NCBI GenBank assembly: GCA_023399595.1
Contig: JAEWOR010000033.1
Location: 124,001-188,000, forward strand
Length of the DNA stretch: 64,000 nucleotides
Source: Bacteroidota bacterium
GTDB taxonomy: Bacteria > Bacteroidota > Bacteroidia > Flavobacteriales > Weeksellaceae
Reading direction: 5' to 3'
This document shows, piece by piece, positions 15,518 to 25,240 of this stretch; position 1 is the stretch's first letter; each line of letters opens with the position of its first letter. The translations under genes were made by a program, and so were the position numbers. The notes beneath the pieces are model-generated. The model did no database searches, was not told the origin of the DNA, and saw only the letters and a program-made list of their open reading frames with translations.

Positions 15518-18136
15518 TTATTTTTTAATAATGAGCTTAGTTGAACCTTGGAAACCTAAACCATCAATATTAACAATATAAACTCCACTTGGTAAATTGT
15601 TTGTTGAGATAGCAGCTTTAGACTTAGTATCAACTTTATCAGCTGTTAAAGCCAATTTTCCAGAAGCATCAAACACTTTTACAGAAACGCTACCCATAAT
15701 TTTTGTTGGGAAATTAATGAAGAACTCGTCTTTTGCCGGGTTAGGATAAATTGTTATGTTATTTTTTCTTGTATCAACGTCCTCTGTTGCTAATAAACAT
15801 TCCGCTGGTACAGTAAAATCTGCAATTTGGTCATTAATATTATTTTTAAGTCCAGCAGATGCATTTACTCCTAAACCTCTTTTTGCAAAAGTTTTCCAAA
15901 TCATACATTTATCAGCACCTCCAGTTGCAGCTAAATCAGCAGCTAAAATAGCATCTCTTCCTTCTACAAAACTTGGGTTACAAGGTTGTAGCTTCATACC
16001 ATCCATCACCATTTGTAATACTCTACTACTACCGTTTGTAGTGTTTGATGTAACATCAGATGCATATCCATACTTGTTAACATAATTCCAGTGTAGATCC
16101 CATAACATAGTTGCCCAAACAAATCCAATTGAATGTACATCAGGATTCATCACTCCACCACTATTATATTCCATACCGTTTGTATGATCATATGTAGCAT
16201 AGTTAACATTAAAATCTGGTGAGTATCTTAGAGGTCTAATTCCTGCGCCATCATTACTTTCACCTCTTGTATAAGTACCAATTCCTCTTGGAATAGAAGC
16301 ATTATCGCCAGGTTTACTAGTAATCATCAAAGCAAAGAAATCTGACCATCCTTCTCCCATCTGTTCTTTATCAACCGCTTTGTTCAAACAATTATAACCT
16401 GTACCGGTTAATCTGTTCGAAATTCCATGTCCATATTCATGAGCGATAATTCCATTATCAAAACTTCCATCTGGAGTAATGCTCTGGGCTGGATCATTCT
16501 TTAAAGTTACATTTACTCTAGTTCCTCCATTTATTTGATTAATCATATAAGTTGCCTCCTCATTATTAATAAGAACCGCAGGAATAGTTACAGTAGCATC
16601 AGCACCATTCATGTTAGCAATAGGTGTATTAGGTGCAGGATTGTAAACAATTGCTGCTACTGCTCCAGCATTTTGAAGATTTTTAACTTTCAAATCAAAA
16701 TTACAATTTCCTCTTTTCACTAAACCTATTTTCCCAGCTAAAGATCCCGCTGGTAATGCAGTACATCCTTCCACAACAGGAGATTCTTTAACATCAGCAG
16801 TAACACCAGTTGCTGTTAAAGCCGGAGCAAAACCTGCAGTAATCCCCGCCGAAGGCATTCTGTTTTGTGCAGTAGTGGGTGCGTTATAGAATACAAGTTT
16901 ATTTACTGTAGACCATAAATACATTTGCATTTTAGGATTATAATTGTCTGGAGGTGAAGAGAAATTAGCGTTATTTAATCCTCCGCCATCTTGAGCTTCT
17001 GCGTAAACATCATCATCATCTAAACCACCAAGTCCAAAATTTTTATTTTGGAAATTTCTTGCTGGTTCTGTAAATCCAAACTTATAATAAATATCATGCA
17101 TCATATTATTCATATAGAATAAGTTTGTAACAGATGCTGATCTATTTGCTGCAGGAGTTCCATTTAGACTATATGGAAAATCGAAGTTTCTTGTTGTCCC
17201 TCCATTTGGTGAAGTTCCAATCATATTTGTACCATTAGCATCTTCATATGCGTAAACATTATTACCTCTGGTAATTGTATATGAAGTTACACCGTTAGAA
17301 TGCCAACCTTCTGGTGAAGAAGATGCAATCCAAGGGTTAGTAACAATTGATCTAGATCCAAAAGTAGCGGCTTCAAGAGGTAATTTAAATACATTATAAG
17401 ATGCTGGATTAGGCACTAAAAGAGAACTTGAATTAGCTTTATTAGAACTATCCCTTAACTCAACTACTGATTCTAGAGACGTATGATTATAATGAACTTC
17501 ATCATGGAAATGATCGAATGCACCATGATTAAAATTACAAGACAAGTTAAGATCATACCTTTCTAAAACATTACCTGAATTTGCATCTATAATATACACC
17601 CAATGACTTGGTGATTTTGGTTGATCAACAATAAATTCATAAGCAAGTTTCAAGTTATCATCAACATTATAATAAACTAGTCTTTGCTTTGCTACATTAT
17701 TTTTTTCAGTCGTTTTTTCGAAATATTCAGCTATCTGAAAATCGTTAATTTCTGCTATATTTAAATCATTTGCAATAGAATTAAGTGCATCTTTTTTATT
17801 TACACTTGCATTTACTGGAGAAGCAGCATTATAATTTTTAACAAAATTATCATTATAATACACAACTTTACCATCTTTTATTAATGCAGTAGATACCGTA
17901 TTATAAATAGGTAAATTATTAAAAAGCTGAATTGTTTTGATGACAGTTCCGTTCAATGACTTTGATTGATCTACAACGTCTACTTTATATGTATTAAGAT
18001 TTCTACCTTTAAAGTTTTTCGCAACACTTGTTGAGAAATAGTTCTTAAACACATTTTCGCTATTTTGAGCCTGAAAATAGGTACCACAGGACAATAAAAC
18101 AGCACAAAAAAGAATCGATAGTTTTTTTACTTTCAT
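15518..18136 (-). CDS. Secreted M36 (fungalysin) metallopeptidase with PA insert and T9SS sorting domain
   Basis: 872 residues. The signal peptide is at 1-24, then an FTP-type propeptide (about 35-190) that should keep the enzyme inactive until export. The catalytic domain has the zinc motif HEYGH near residue 566, and GEGWSDFFAL supplies the third ligand about 35 residues later. A protease-associated (PA) domain (around 450-540, LAGKIGLVKRGNCNFD) is inserted before the zinc motif. The C terminus is a T9SS type A sorting domain (ITIYPNPAKDEFFINF, then LPSGVYIVNIDG, ending IIKK). Likely role: extracellular protein degradation for nutrition. Monocistronic. Confidence 0.95.
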   Translation of the reverse strand: MKVKKLSILFCAVLLSCGTYFQAQNSENVFKNYFSTSVAKNFKGRNLNTYKVDVVDQSKSLNGTVIKTIQLFNNLPIYNTVSTALIKDGKVVYYNDNFVKNYNAASPVNASVNKKDALNSIANDLNIAEINDFQIAEYFEKTTEKNNVAKQRLVYYNVDDNLKLAYEFIVDQPKSPSHWVYIIDANSGNVLERYDLNLSCNFNHGAFDHFHDEVHYNHTSLESVVELRDSSNKANSSSLLVPNPASYNVFKLPLEAATFGSRSIVTNPWIASSSPEGWHSNGVTSYTITRGNNVYAYEDANGTNMIGTSPNGGTTRNFDFPYSLNGTPAANRSASVTNLFYMNNMMHDIYYKFGFTEPARNFQNKNFGLGGLDDDDVYAEAQDGGGLNNANFSSPPDNYNPKMQMYLWSTVNKLVFYNAPTTAQNRMPSAGITAGFAPALTATGVTADVKESPVVEGCTALPAGSLAGKIGLVKRGNCNFDLKVKNLQNAGAVAAIVYNPAPNTPIANMNGADATVTIPAVLINNEEATYMINQINGGTRVNVTLKNDPAQSITPDGSFDNGIIAHEYGHGISNRLTGTGYNCLNKAVDKEQMGEGWSDFFALMITSKPGDNASIPRGIGTYTRGESNDGAGIRPLRYSPDFNVNYATYDHTNGMEYNSGGVMNPDVHSIGFVWATMLWDLHWNYVNKYGYASDVTSNTTNGSSRVLQMVMDGMKLQPCNPSFVEGRDAILAADLAATGGADKCMIWKTFAKRGLGVNASAGLKNNINDQIADFTVPAECLLATEDVDTRKNNITIYPNPAKDEFFINFPTKIMGSVSVKVFDASGKLALTADKVDTKSKAAISTNNLPSGVYIVNIDGLGFQGSTKLIIKK

Positions 18137-18244
18137 ATTACTTTCATTAAAATCGAACGAATATACAATAAATCCAGCAACATAAATGTTTTTTTATCAA
18201 TTTTTAAGAGAAATACATCATTATCCTAAAAAAGCATAAAAAAA

Positions 18245-18271
18245 AAAGACGAAAACATAGTTTCCGTCTTT
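18245..18271 (-). terminator. Intrinsic terminator after the S9 peptidase gene
   Basis: Stem AAAGACG/CGTCTTT with A-rich flank that becomes a T-run on the minus strand. Confidence 0.75.
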
Positions 18272-18294
18272 AATATTCAATAAGTTACACTCCA

Positions 18295-20289
18295 TTAAAG
18301 AGTCTCTTTCAACCAGTCAAAAAACTCTCTTTGCCATACCAATCCGTTATGAGGATGCAACACCCAATGGTTTTCATTTGGGAAATACACAAACTTAGAT
18401 TTCAAACCTTTCAACTGAGCAGCTTGAAAAGCTTCTTGTCCTTGCTCGTAAGGAACTCTATAATCAATTCCTCCTTGAATAACCATAATAGGTTTGTTCC
18501 ATTTTTCTACAAAATTACTAGGATTAAAATCTGTATAAGCTTTAGGTTGCGGTTTTTCCCATGGAGAGCCTAAATCCCAATTGGCAAACCAAAGTTCTTC
18601 TGTTGTCAAATACCAAGACTTCATATCAAATAATCCATCATGAGCTATGAAAGTTTTAAATCTATTCTCATGAATTCCCGCCAACATAAAAACGCTATAA
18701 CCACCATAACTAGCACCTACTGCTCCCATTCTATCACCATCAACATAAGGTAAAGTTTTAGCATAATCTGCAGCTGACAAATAATCTCTCATCGGTTGTC
18801 CACCCCAATCTCTAGAAATTTCCTCATTCCATTTTGTTCCCCAACCTGGCATTCCTCTTCTATTAGGAGCAACAACAATGTATCCATTAGCGGCCATTAA
18901 TGCAAAATTCCATCTTACACTAAAAAACTGCGTTAAACCAGATTGTGGACCACCTTGACAGTATAATAAAGTAGGATATTTTTTATTCGGATCAAAATTT
19001 GGTGGATAATGAAACCACACTCCCATTTCTTTTCCATCTGAGGTTTTCACCATTTTAAGTTCAGATTTCCCTTGGGCTAATTTCCTATAAACATCTTTAT
19101 TAATATTGGTTATCTGAGAAAGTTCACCATTTTTAAGGTTTACAGAAAACACATCAGCATTGTGATTAATATCTGTTTTTGAAACCAATAAAGAAGTTTT
19201 TGTTTGCGCAAAAATATCATTTACATCAAAGTTACCATTGGTAATTTGAGCCACTTTTTTGCTTTTGGTGTCCACAGAAAACAATTGCTGAGTTCCTCTA
19301 AAAGCAGTTGTAAAATAAATTACTTTTGAATTTTGTCCCCAAAAAACATTTCCAGAAACAGTTTCATCCCAAGATTTTGTAAGATTTTGAGTTTCACCAG
19401 ACTTCCAATCCATGATTTTAATATCATTTTTATCCGCTTCATAGCCATCTCTTGCCATGCTCAACCACATTAGAGAACTTCCATCTGGACTGAATTTAGG
19501 TGCTACATCATAACCTTTATTAGATTCAGTAAGGTTTTTCACATTTCCCGTTGCAAGATTGTATGCAAAAATATCTGTGTTGGTAGATTGTGAATATTCT
19601 TTTCCTGTTTTAGGCTTTGTAACGTATAAAAGTTGAGTAGAATCTGGACTCCAAACGAAATCTTCAGCTCCACCAAAAGGACGTTGTGGCGAATCCCACA
19701 TTTTACCTTCCAATAAATCTTTAGCTTTTTCTACACTTTCAGCAACATTTACTACAAAAACATGGTTGTATTTTCCTTCATTAAAATAATCCCAATGTCT
19801 ATGGTTAAGGTCATTATAAACATAAGCTGTAGTTTTTGGAGTATCTGAGAATTTATCTTTTCCCATCACTTTTTCAACCAAAACCTGCTTACTGAAAGCT
19901 ATTTTTTTACCATCTGGAGAAATAACAAGATTGTCAACTTCACCTATGGTATAAAATTCTGTCCATGTTTTGCCATCATCTTTAGAAATAAAAATTTTAT
20001 CACCTTCCACTGCATACAATCCATTTTTATCCCATTGTAAAATACTTTTTTTTCCTAAGTTAAACGCAGCAGATTGACCATTAAGAATATTTAAACTAAA
20101 ATTTCTATTATTCGTTTTCTCAGTCTTTAAATCTACTTGGCCCACCTTATAAATAAGAGAAGACTGATTAGGAGAAACCGCCTGAACACTTATCTTTTTT
20201 AAAGTCCAAAGAATTTCAGGAGTCATCATTTGTTGTGCATTCATGAGCATTGGAGCAGCCAAAGCCACTAAAGTATGTTTTATTTTCAT
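18295..20289 (-). CDS. Secreted S9-family prolyl oligopeptidase-like serine peptidase
   Basis: 664 residues from the ATG at 20289. A TTG further up at 20310 overlaps the predicted promoter. The signal peptide is MKIKHTLVALAAPMLMNAQ. Residues about 30-390 are WD40/TolB-like beta-propeller blades (IVWSPDSTQ-type repeats, SPDGKKIAF, SPDGSSLMWL). The alpha/beta-hydrolase domain follows, with the nucleophile elbow GASYGGYSVFML near residue 526, the acid in GGIDYRVPYEQG and the histidine in NENHWVLHPHNG. Such enzymes remove di- or tripeptides from oligopeptides in the periplasm, complementing the M36 endopeptidase next door. Exact specificity is unknown. Confidence 0.93.
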   Translation of the reverse strand: MKIKHTLVALAAPMLMNAQQMMTPEILWTLKKISVQAVSPNQSSLIYKVGQVDLKTEKTNNRNFSLNILNGQSAAFNLGKKSILQWDKNGLYAVEGDKIFISKDDGKTWTEFYTIGEVDNLVISPDGKKIAFSKQVLVEKVMGKDKFSDTPKTTAYVYNDLNHRHWDYFNEGKYNHVFVVNVAESVEKAKDLLEGKMWDSPQRPFGGAEDFVWSPDSTQLLYVTKPKTGKEYSQSTNTDIFAYNLATGNVKNLTESNKGYDVAPKFSPDGSSLMWLSMARDGYEADKNDIKIMDWKSGETQNLTKSWDETVSGNVFWGQNSKVIYFTTAFRGTQQLFSVDTKSKKVAQITNGNFDVNDIFAQTKTSLLVSKTDINHNADVFSVNLKNGELSQITNINKDVYRKLAQGKSELKMVKTSDGKEMGVWFHYPPNFDPNKKYPTLLYCQGGPQSGLTQFFSVRWNFALMAANGYIVVAPNRRGMPGWGTKWNEEISRDWGGQPMRDYLSAADYAKTLPYVDGDRMGAVGASYGGYSVFMLAGIHENRFKTFIAHDGLFDMKSWYLTTEELWFANWDLGSPWEKPQPKAYTDFNPSNFVEKWNKPIMVIQGGIDYRVPYEQGQEAFQAAQLKGLKSKFVYFPNENHWVLHPHNGLVWQREFFDWLKETL

Positions 20290-20307
20290 TGAAACTATTC
20301 TTGTTTT

Positions 20308-20337
20308 CAAAATTACTTAAAATAGAATTGTTTTCAA
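20308..20337 (-). promoter_or_regulatory. Promoter for the S9 peptidase gene
   Basis: Minus strand TTG at 20337-20335, 19 bases, then TAATTTTG at 20315-20308, 19 bases ahead of the ATG. Confidence 0.6.
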
Positions 20338-20361
20338 AATAAGAAACTAAACCTAAAATAA

Positions 20362-20390
20362 AAAAACAGCCTAAAAAAAAGCTGTTTTTA
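20362..20390 (-). terminator. Intrinsic terminator after the small membrane protein gene
   Basis: Stem AAAAACAGC/GCTGTTTTT with an A-rich loop. Confidence 0.8.
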
Positions 20391-20413
20391 ATTGTATATT
20401 TTTATGGGTAATC

Positions 20414-20761
20414 TTAATCATCATTAGGTTTAAATATGCTGCTTAATACAGAAGTAACAATGGATAATAAAATACTAAATAGAAACGCCCACCAAAATCC
20501 GTCAATCTTCATTCCATCAATAAAATAGTCTGCAATTAAGAACACCACAGCATTAATCACCAAAGAGAAAAAACCTAAGGTAAGAATAGTGAGTGGAAGT
20601 CCAAAAATACGTAAAATAGGTCTCACAACAATATTGAGTACACCTAGGACAATAGCTAAAATAATAGCCGTAGAAAACCCTTCAATGTGAATTCCGGGTA
20701 AAACTTGTTCCAATAAATACGCTGAAATAGCAGTAATAAGTAAATTAATTATAAGATTCAT
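20414..20761 (-). CDS. Four-span small membrane protein, Phage_holin_4_2 family
   Basis: 115 residues, almost all hydrophobic, with four predicted helices (about 3-20, 28-48, 55-80, 87-108) and the signature LGVLNIVVRPILRIFGLPLTILTLGFF broken by loops. The Pfam name is misleading: these proteins are widespread in chromosomes without phage context and their role is unknown. No lysin or phage gene is nearby, so I read it as a housekeeping membrane protein. It has its own terminator. Confidence 0.85.
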   Translation of the reverse strand: MNLIINLLITAISAYLLEQVLPGIHIEGFSTAIILAIVLGVLNIVVRPILRIFGLPLTILTLGFFSLVINAVVFLIADYFIDGMKIDGFWWAFLFSILLSIVTSVLSSIFKPNDD

Positions 20762-20878
20762 ATGATTATTATTTGGACTTACTATATCAATTATGTTGCC
20801 AATGATGGGAAAATCTTCAGTATTTATGCCCTAAAATAGGAAATTCAAACTGATTTATCTCATTAATTGGTTATTGGT

Positions 20879-21913
20879 TCAATGAGATTCGAAAGACTGA
20901 ACGTTCCAAAAATCGTCTTGATTTTCGAAGAAAAGACAATGTATCCATGAATCTAGCGACATCATTTCTAATGTTTTTTCTGGAATGGATTGAAATTCGG
21001 TTTCAAAAAAAGATTTTGGTATTTGAATGCTGGATCGGTCTATAATTAATACATTTTGCGGGTTATAAAAAACGTATTTTTGAATATCAGAATTTGTTGT
21101 TATTAACTTTCTTCCCGATGCTAAAGCTTCGAAAGTACGCATTGTTAAACCCTTCTGAAATGGTTTATTGATATCTAAAACCGAGAAAGATTTTTGATAT
21201 TTTTCTATAATTTCCTGATGAGATAACTTATTAAAACTTAGTTTTTTAATATCAAATTTTCTTAAAGTTTTATCGAAAATCTTCTTTAAAAAGAACGCTG
21301 TTTTACCAGGTGCAAAATAATAAAAATAGGTTTTCAGATGATAAGAATTGCATTTTTCTCTCACCTTTTCACCAATAATATAACGATCTGTGTGCGCACT
21401 CCCAATGAATATTAAATCGAACTCGTTTTTGGATTTTTTTGGGGAATTCCTATACTCATCTATGAAAAACAAGGGACGAAAATGTAAATTAAATTTTACA
21501 GCATCTTTAGGTTCAAAGGTGAAATTTTTATCAAAATAAGGATACAATTTCAAAAACTTAGGATATTCAGCGGCGGCATCGTAAGAATAAAAAATTTTTG
21601 TTGCGTTGGGATTTTTCTCCACAAATTCCTCTAAAAAAAAATGAGGAATAGTTTCGCCCTTAATTAATAAAAAGAAATCGTAATTTTTATTATTAATTTT
21701 ATGAAGAATTTTTTGATAATAACTTCTAATTTTCGTTTCATAAAGACTGCTTTTCACTCGAATAATTCCTTTTGTGAAAACAGAATCCGAAGGTCTTTCA
21801 TTAAAAAAATCTACTTCGGCACCTAATTCTTTAAGGCGTTTAATGATGGCTATTTCATAATTAAAAAAATTAGCCGTTAGAAAAAGTATTTTTTTACCAT
21901 GTAGAGTCATCAT
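20879..21913 (-). CDS. Glycosyltransferase (CgeB/GT-B-like)
   Basis: 344 residues, cytoplasmic. It opens GKKILFLTANFFNYEIAIIK, a GT-B N-terminal Rossmann-like start. The C-terminal half has KGLTMRTFEALASGRKLITT, the conserved donor-binding segment of CgeB-like and family 1 transferases. The start overlaps the stop of the upstream epimerase gene by four bases (ATGA), so the two are translationally coupled. With the GT2 enzyme and the epimerase it probably builds a surface glycan. Donor and acceptor are unknown. Confidence 0.75.
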   Translation of the reverse strand: MMTLHGKKILFLTANFFNYEIAIIKRLKELGAEVDFFNERPSDSVFTKGIIRVKSSLYETKIRSYYQKILHKINNKNYDFFLLIKGETIPHFFLEEFVEKNPNATKIFYSYDAAAEYPKFLKLYPYFDKNFTFEPKDAVKFNLHFRPLFFIDEYRNSPKKSKNEFDLIFIGSAHTDRYIIGEKVREKCNSYHLKTYFYYFAPGKTAFFLKKIFDKTLRKFDIKKLSFNKLSHQEIIEKYQKSFSVLDINKPFQKGLTMRTFEALASGRKLITTNSDIQKYVFYNPQNVLIIDRSSIQIPKSFFETEFQSIPEKTLEMMSLDSWIHCLFFENQDDFWNVQSFESH

Positions 21914-23055
21914 TTCAATAGTCCTTTTTCTTTCATTTCCTCGAGGGATTTCTCAAAATAATTCTCAGGAATTGGTTGATTAAGAACCCAACGCGTGAAT
22001 CTATCTATCCCTTCCTCAAAACTTATTTTGGGGGTAAAGTTTAAGAGTTTCTTCATTTTTACTAAATCCGCAAAATTGTGTCGAATATCCCCTATTCTAA
22101 AATGCCCGGAAACATTAATATCCACATTTTTTTTATACTTATTGGTTAAAACCTTAGCCACTTCCAAAACTGAAGTAGAAACTCCCGTTCCAACATTAAT
22201 AACTTCATTATCTGCTGCATCCAATTCTAAACTTCTTATGGTTGCTTCCAGCACATCATCAATAAAGATAAAATCGCGCGAAGGGAGTCCATCTTCAAAA
22301 ACATTTATTGGTTTATCACTTAGAATTTGATTAGAAAAAACAGATAAAATTCCAGTATAAGGATTTCTTAGCGCTTGTCCATCTCCATAAACATTCTGGT
22401 AGCGTAAAATAACATATTTAAGTGCTTTAGTTTCGCAACATAATTTAAGCATTTGCTCTTGTTGAAGCTTGGTTAAGCCATAAAAGGAAACAGGATGGAG
22501 TTTTGAATTTTCATCGGTAGGAAATGCTTGTAAAATCTTACCTTCCTCATCGGTCATTTCAAAGAAGCCTTGCTCCATTTGTTGAGAAAGTCTTTGATTT
22601 GGATACACAAATTCTGAAGATGAGTTTACATATTTACCTTCACCATAAACAGCTCTGGAAGAGGAAAGAATAATTTTTTGAACATTATTTTCATCATTCA
22701 TTAAGGCATCTAAAAGAACTGCTGTTCCCGTAACATTTACCCTATTGTATCTTTCAATTTCATACATGGATTGTCCAGTACCCGTTTCCGAAGCAAGATG
22801 AATGACCGCTTGTTTATTTTGAAGAGCTTTCAAAACATCTTCTTTATTGGTAACATCTCCTTTAATGAAATGAACTTTATCTTTAATATTCAAATACAAT
22901 TGCGAATCTAATTCAGGATTTTCCCCATGAATTTGCTCTGATAAATTATCTAAAACCGTTACAGAATAACCTTTTTTTACAAGAGCTAAAGATAAATTAC
23001 TTCCAATGAAACCCGCTCCACCAGTAATAAGTATATGTTGTAATTTTTTCACCAT
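21910..23055 (-). CDS. NAD-dependent nucleotide-sugar epimerase/dehydratase
   Basis: 381 residues, extended short-chain dehydrogenase fold. The cofactor motif GGAGFIGSNL lies at about residues 12-21, the catalytic YxxxK is SFYGLTKLQQ near 190, and SSRAVYGEG is the conserved serine strand. Likely substrates are UDP- or GDP-sugars, as in GalE- or WbpP-like enzymes. It sits between two glycosyltransferases in a tight run (20 bases after GT2, four-base overlap with the next), which fits supply of an activated sugar. Confidence 0.85.
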   Translation of the reverse strand: MVKKLQHILITGGAGFIGSNLSLALVKKGYSVTVLDNLSEQIHGENPELDSQLYLNIKDKVHFIKGDVTNKEDVLKALQNKQAVIHLASETGTGQSMYEIERYNRVNVTGTAVLLDALMNDENNVQKIILSSSRAVYGEGKYVNSSSEFVYPNQRLSQQMEQGFFEMTDEEGKILQAFPTDENSKLHPVSFYGLTKLQQEQMLKLCCETKALKYVILRYQNVYGDGQALRNPYTGILSVFSNQILSDKPINVFEDGLPSRDFIFIDDVLEATIRSLELDAADNEVINVGTGVSTSVLEVAKVLTNKYKKNVDINVSGHFRIGDIRHNFADLVKMKKLLNFTPKISFEEGIDRFTRWVLNQPIPENYFEKSLEEMKEKGLLK

Positions 23056-23075
23056 TTAGATTTCTAAAAACATCT

Positions 23076-23891
23076 TTATTTCCCTTGTAATTTCAAGTAT
23101 TGATTTCTGAGGAGTCTGAAAATGTATTTTGCTTTATAAAAAACTCTATACAGACTCCACTCAATAAAGTTAATTCTTTTATCGTGATACATCTCTTTTA
23201 AATTTTTCGTAAAACCTTTCTCCATTTCATGAAGGTTACCCGACAATCCAGACACTCCAAAAGTTCTTTTACCTCCGCCAGCAATAATTAACTCCTCGTC
23301 TAAAATATACAATTTATTATGAAGTGAGACTTTCAGCCAATAATTAATATCCTCTGCATACCTCTGATTCTCGTCAAAAAAACCTGTATTTTCTAAAATT
23401 TTACGTTTAAACATAACTGTAGGTGGTGAAGTTTCGTTTCTAAACATCAGTTTTCTAAAACTTACCTCCACCAAACCATTATTGTCCACATAATAAGGGA
23501 AAAGTATTTTATGATGGCTTCTTCTGGTTGCTAATAAATCAATATTCAGTTCTTCATTTTGAAGGTAAAGAAGTTGGCGCTCAATCTTCTGGGGCAACCA
23601 AATATCATCTGAATCTAATAAAGTTAAAATTTCACCTTTTGCATTCTTCAATCCAGTGTTTCTAGCTGAAGATACCCCATTATTTTCTTGATGAATAAGC
23701 TGTATATTGAGTTGTGGATGTTTTTGTATATAATCCTTCACCAACGCAGAACTATCATCCACAGAACCATCGTCCACCACAATAATTTCAAAATCACCTT
23801 TGTAAGTTTGAGTGCGAACACTTTCTAATGCATTCAGAATTGTTTTTTCTGAGTTGTACATAGGAATTATTACGGATATTAATTCTCTCAT
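23076..23891 (-). CDS. Family 2 glycosyltransferase
   Basis: 271 residues, GT-A fold. It starts ISVIIPMYNSEKTILNALES, with the nucleotide-sugar binding VVDDGSVDDSSALV at about 35-50, and the metal-binding DSD in LTLLDSDDIWLPQKIE near residue 95. It is followed by the epimerase at 20 bases and preceded by recR at 19 bases. The role is transfer of a sugar to a lipid-linked or surface glycan. The product is unknown. Confidence 0.88.
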   Translation of the reverse strand: MRELISVIIPMYNSEKTILNALESVRTQTYKGDFEIIVVDDGSVDDSSALVKDYIQKHPQLNIQLIHQENNGVSSARNTGLKNAKGEILTLLDSDDIWLPQKIERQLLYLQNEELNIDLLATRRSHHKILFPYYVDNNGLVEVSFRKLMFRNETSPPTVMFKRKILENTGFFDENQRYAEDINYWLKVSLHNKLYILDEELIIAGGGKRTFGVSGLSGNLHEMEKGFTKNLKEMYHDKRINFIEWSLYRVFYKAKYIFRLLRNQYLKLQGK

Positions 23892-23910
23892 CTAAAATGC
23901 AATAACAATT

Positions 23911-24522
23911 TTAGTTCTTTTCGTTATAAGGTAAGCGATTTTGTATAGATCTTCCTAAGGAAATTTCATCAGCATATTCCAGTTCATCACCCACAGAAAT
24001 TCCTCTTGCAATGGAGGAAAACTTCACGTTTTTATCCTTAAATTTCTTGTATATATAATAAGCAGTTGTATCGCCTTCCATGGTAGCACTAAGAGCAAAA
24101 ATAAGTTCTTTTACACTTCCTTCTTCTAATTTTTTTTCAATACTGGGAATATTTAATTGGCTTGGCCCTACTCCTTCCATTGGTGAAATTTTACCTCCTA
24201 AAACCAAATATTTACCCGAAAATTTCCCAGTATTTTCAATCGCCATAACATCTCTTACATCCTCCACCACGCAAAGCAATTCATCTGTTCTCCTTGGGTT
24301 GCTGCAGATTTCACAATAATCTAAATCTGAAAAATTATGACAGCTTTTGCAATACTTAATATTGTTGACCAAATTAATTACCGAATTCCCTAAATTGATA
24401 GCACGTATATTAGGTTGTTTCAATAAATGCAAAGCCAACCTTAGAGCTGTTTTTTTTCCAATTCCTGGAAGCCCAGAAATTTCCTCTACTGCTTTAGCTA
24501 AAACCTTACTCGGATAATCCAT
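23911..24522 (-). CDS. recR: Recombination mediator RecR
   Basis: 203 residues from the ATG at 24522 (MDYPSKVLAKAVEEISGLPG). This matches the usual start of RecR, and the extra 32 upstream codons are hydrophobic and unlike the family. The order of parts is normal: helix-hairpin-helix SGLPGIGKKTALRLALHLL, four-cysteine zinc module CKSC...CEIC near residues 57-72, and Toprim domain LCVVEDVRDVMAIENTG. With RecF and RecO it loads RecA at gaps. Being first of a run with three glycan genes is a genomic accident of spacing rather than evidence for a shared task. Confidence 0.95.
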   Translation of the reverse strand: MDYPSKVLAKAVEEISGLPGIGKKTALRLALHLLKQPNIRAINLGNSVINLVNNIKYCKSCHNFSDLDYCEICSNPRRTDELLCVVEDVRDVMAIENTGKFSGKYLVLGGKISPMEGVGPSQLNIPSIEKKLEEGSVKELIFALSATMEGDTTAYYIYKKFKDKNVKFSSIARGISVGDELEYADEISLGRSIQNRLPYNEKN

Positions 24523-24599
24523 AATTGCAAAAATAAGGATAAATACACCGATTAATAAATAATTTATATCTAAATTCATCAATTTTTCTTCAAAAAAAC

Positions 24600-24607
24600 T
24601 ATCTTTG
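24600..24607 (+). promoter_or_regulatory. Probable -7 box for the LURP-one-like gene
   Basis: TATCTTTG, perfect TAnnTTTG, 16 bases before the ATG at 24624. Confidence 0.5.
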
Positions 24608-24623
24608 AGCAAACTCACTATAA

Positions 24624-25229
24624 ATGATTCTTAAAAATCTCAATTACCCATTAGATTTCAAATTTAAAATTACAACCATATCTAGCGATTTTAATATTAC
24701 CGATAGAAACGGAAATTATGTTGCTTATGTGCGTTCAAAAATCTTCAAATTAAAAGACGATGTTATTGTTTACAATAATGAATCTAAATCTCAGGAACTT
24801 TTCAGAATTAAAGCCAATCAATGGATAGATTTTAATGCGTCTTATGCTATTACTGATATCCAAAATGGAAAAAATTTTGGAAAACTGGCAAGAAAAGGAA
24901 TGAGATCTTTCTGGAAATCGCATTATGATATTATTGATGGAAATGACAAGGTAAAATACCATATCACAGAAGAAAATCCCTGGGTAAAAATTTGGGATAG
25001 TTTGGTGGGAGAAATTCCTTTAGTTGGGATGTTCACAGGATATTTCTTAAATCCGTCTTATGTGGTAAAAGATAACGCTGGAAAAAAATATTTTAAACTT
25101 AAAAAAATGCCTTCATTAATTGGAAGACGTTTCCAACTGGAAAGACTTATAGATATTGATGACGAAGAGGAAAGTTTAGTCATTCTATCTTTCTTAATGA
25201 TGGTGCTTTTAGAAAGAGCAAGAGGATAA
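24624..25229 (+). CDS. LURP-one/tubby-fold-like protein
   Basis: 201 residues without signal peptide. It is rich in beta strands with the repeating style of LURP-one-related and phospholipid-scramblase-like proteins: FNITDRNGNYVAYVRSKIFKLKDD, then NGKNFGKLARKG, then NPSYVVKDNAGKKYFKLKKMPS (each shown in part). The tubby-like C-terminal fold is a membrane-lipid-associated barrel in other organisms. The role in bacteria is unknown. It is followed after 11 bases by a small lipoprotein gene and shares its transcript. Confidence 0.6.
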   Translation: MILKNLNYPLDFKFKITTISSDFNITDRNGNYVAYVRSKIFKLKDDVIVYNNESKSQELFRIKANQWIDFNASYAITDIQNGKNFGKLARKGMRSFWKSHYDIIDGNDKVKYHITEENPWVKIWDSLVGEIPLVGMFTGYFLNPSYVVKDNAGKKYFKLKKMPSLIGRRFQLERLIDIDDEEESLVILSFLMMVLLERARG

Positions 25230-25240
25230 ATTTAAAAAGT

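Noticed and set aside
20414..20761. Phage holin family name as evidence of a prophage
   Set aside because: No other phage gene nearby, and this family is common in chromosomes without phage.
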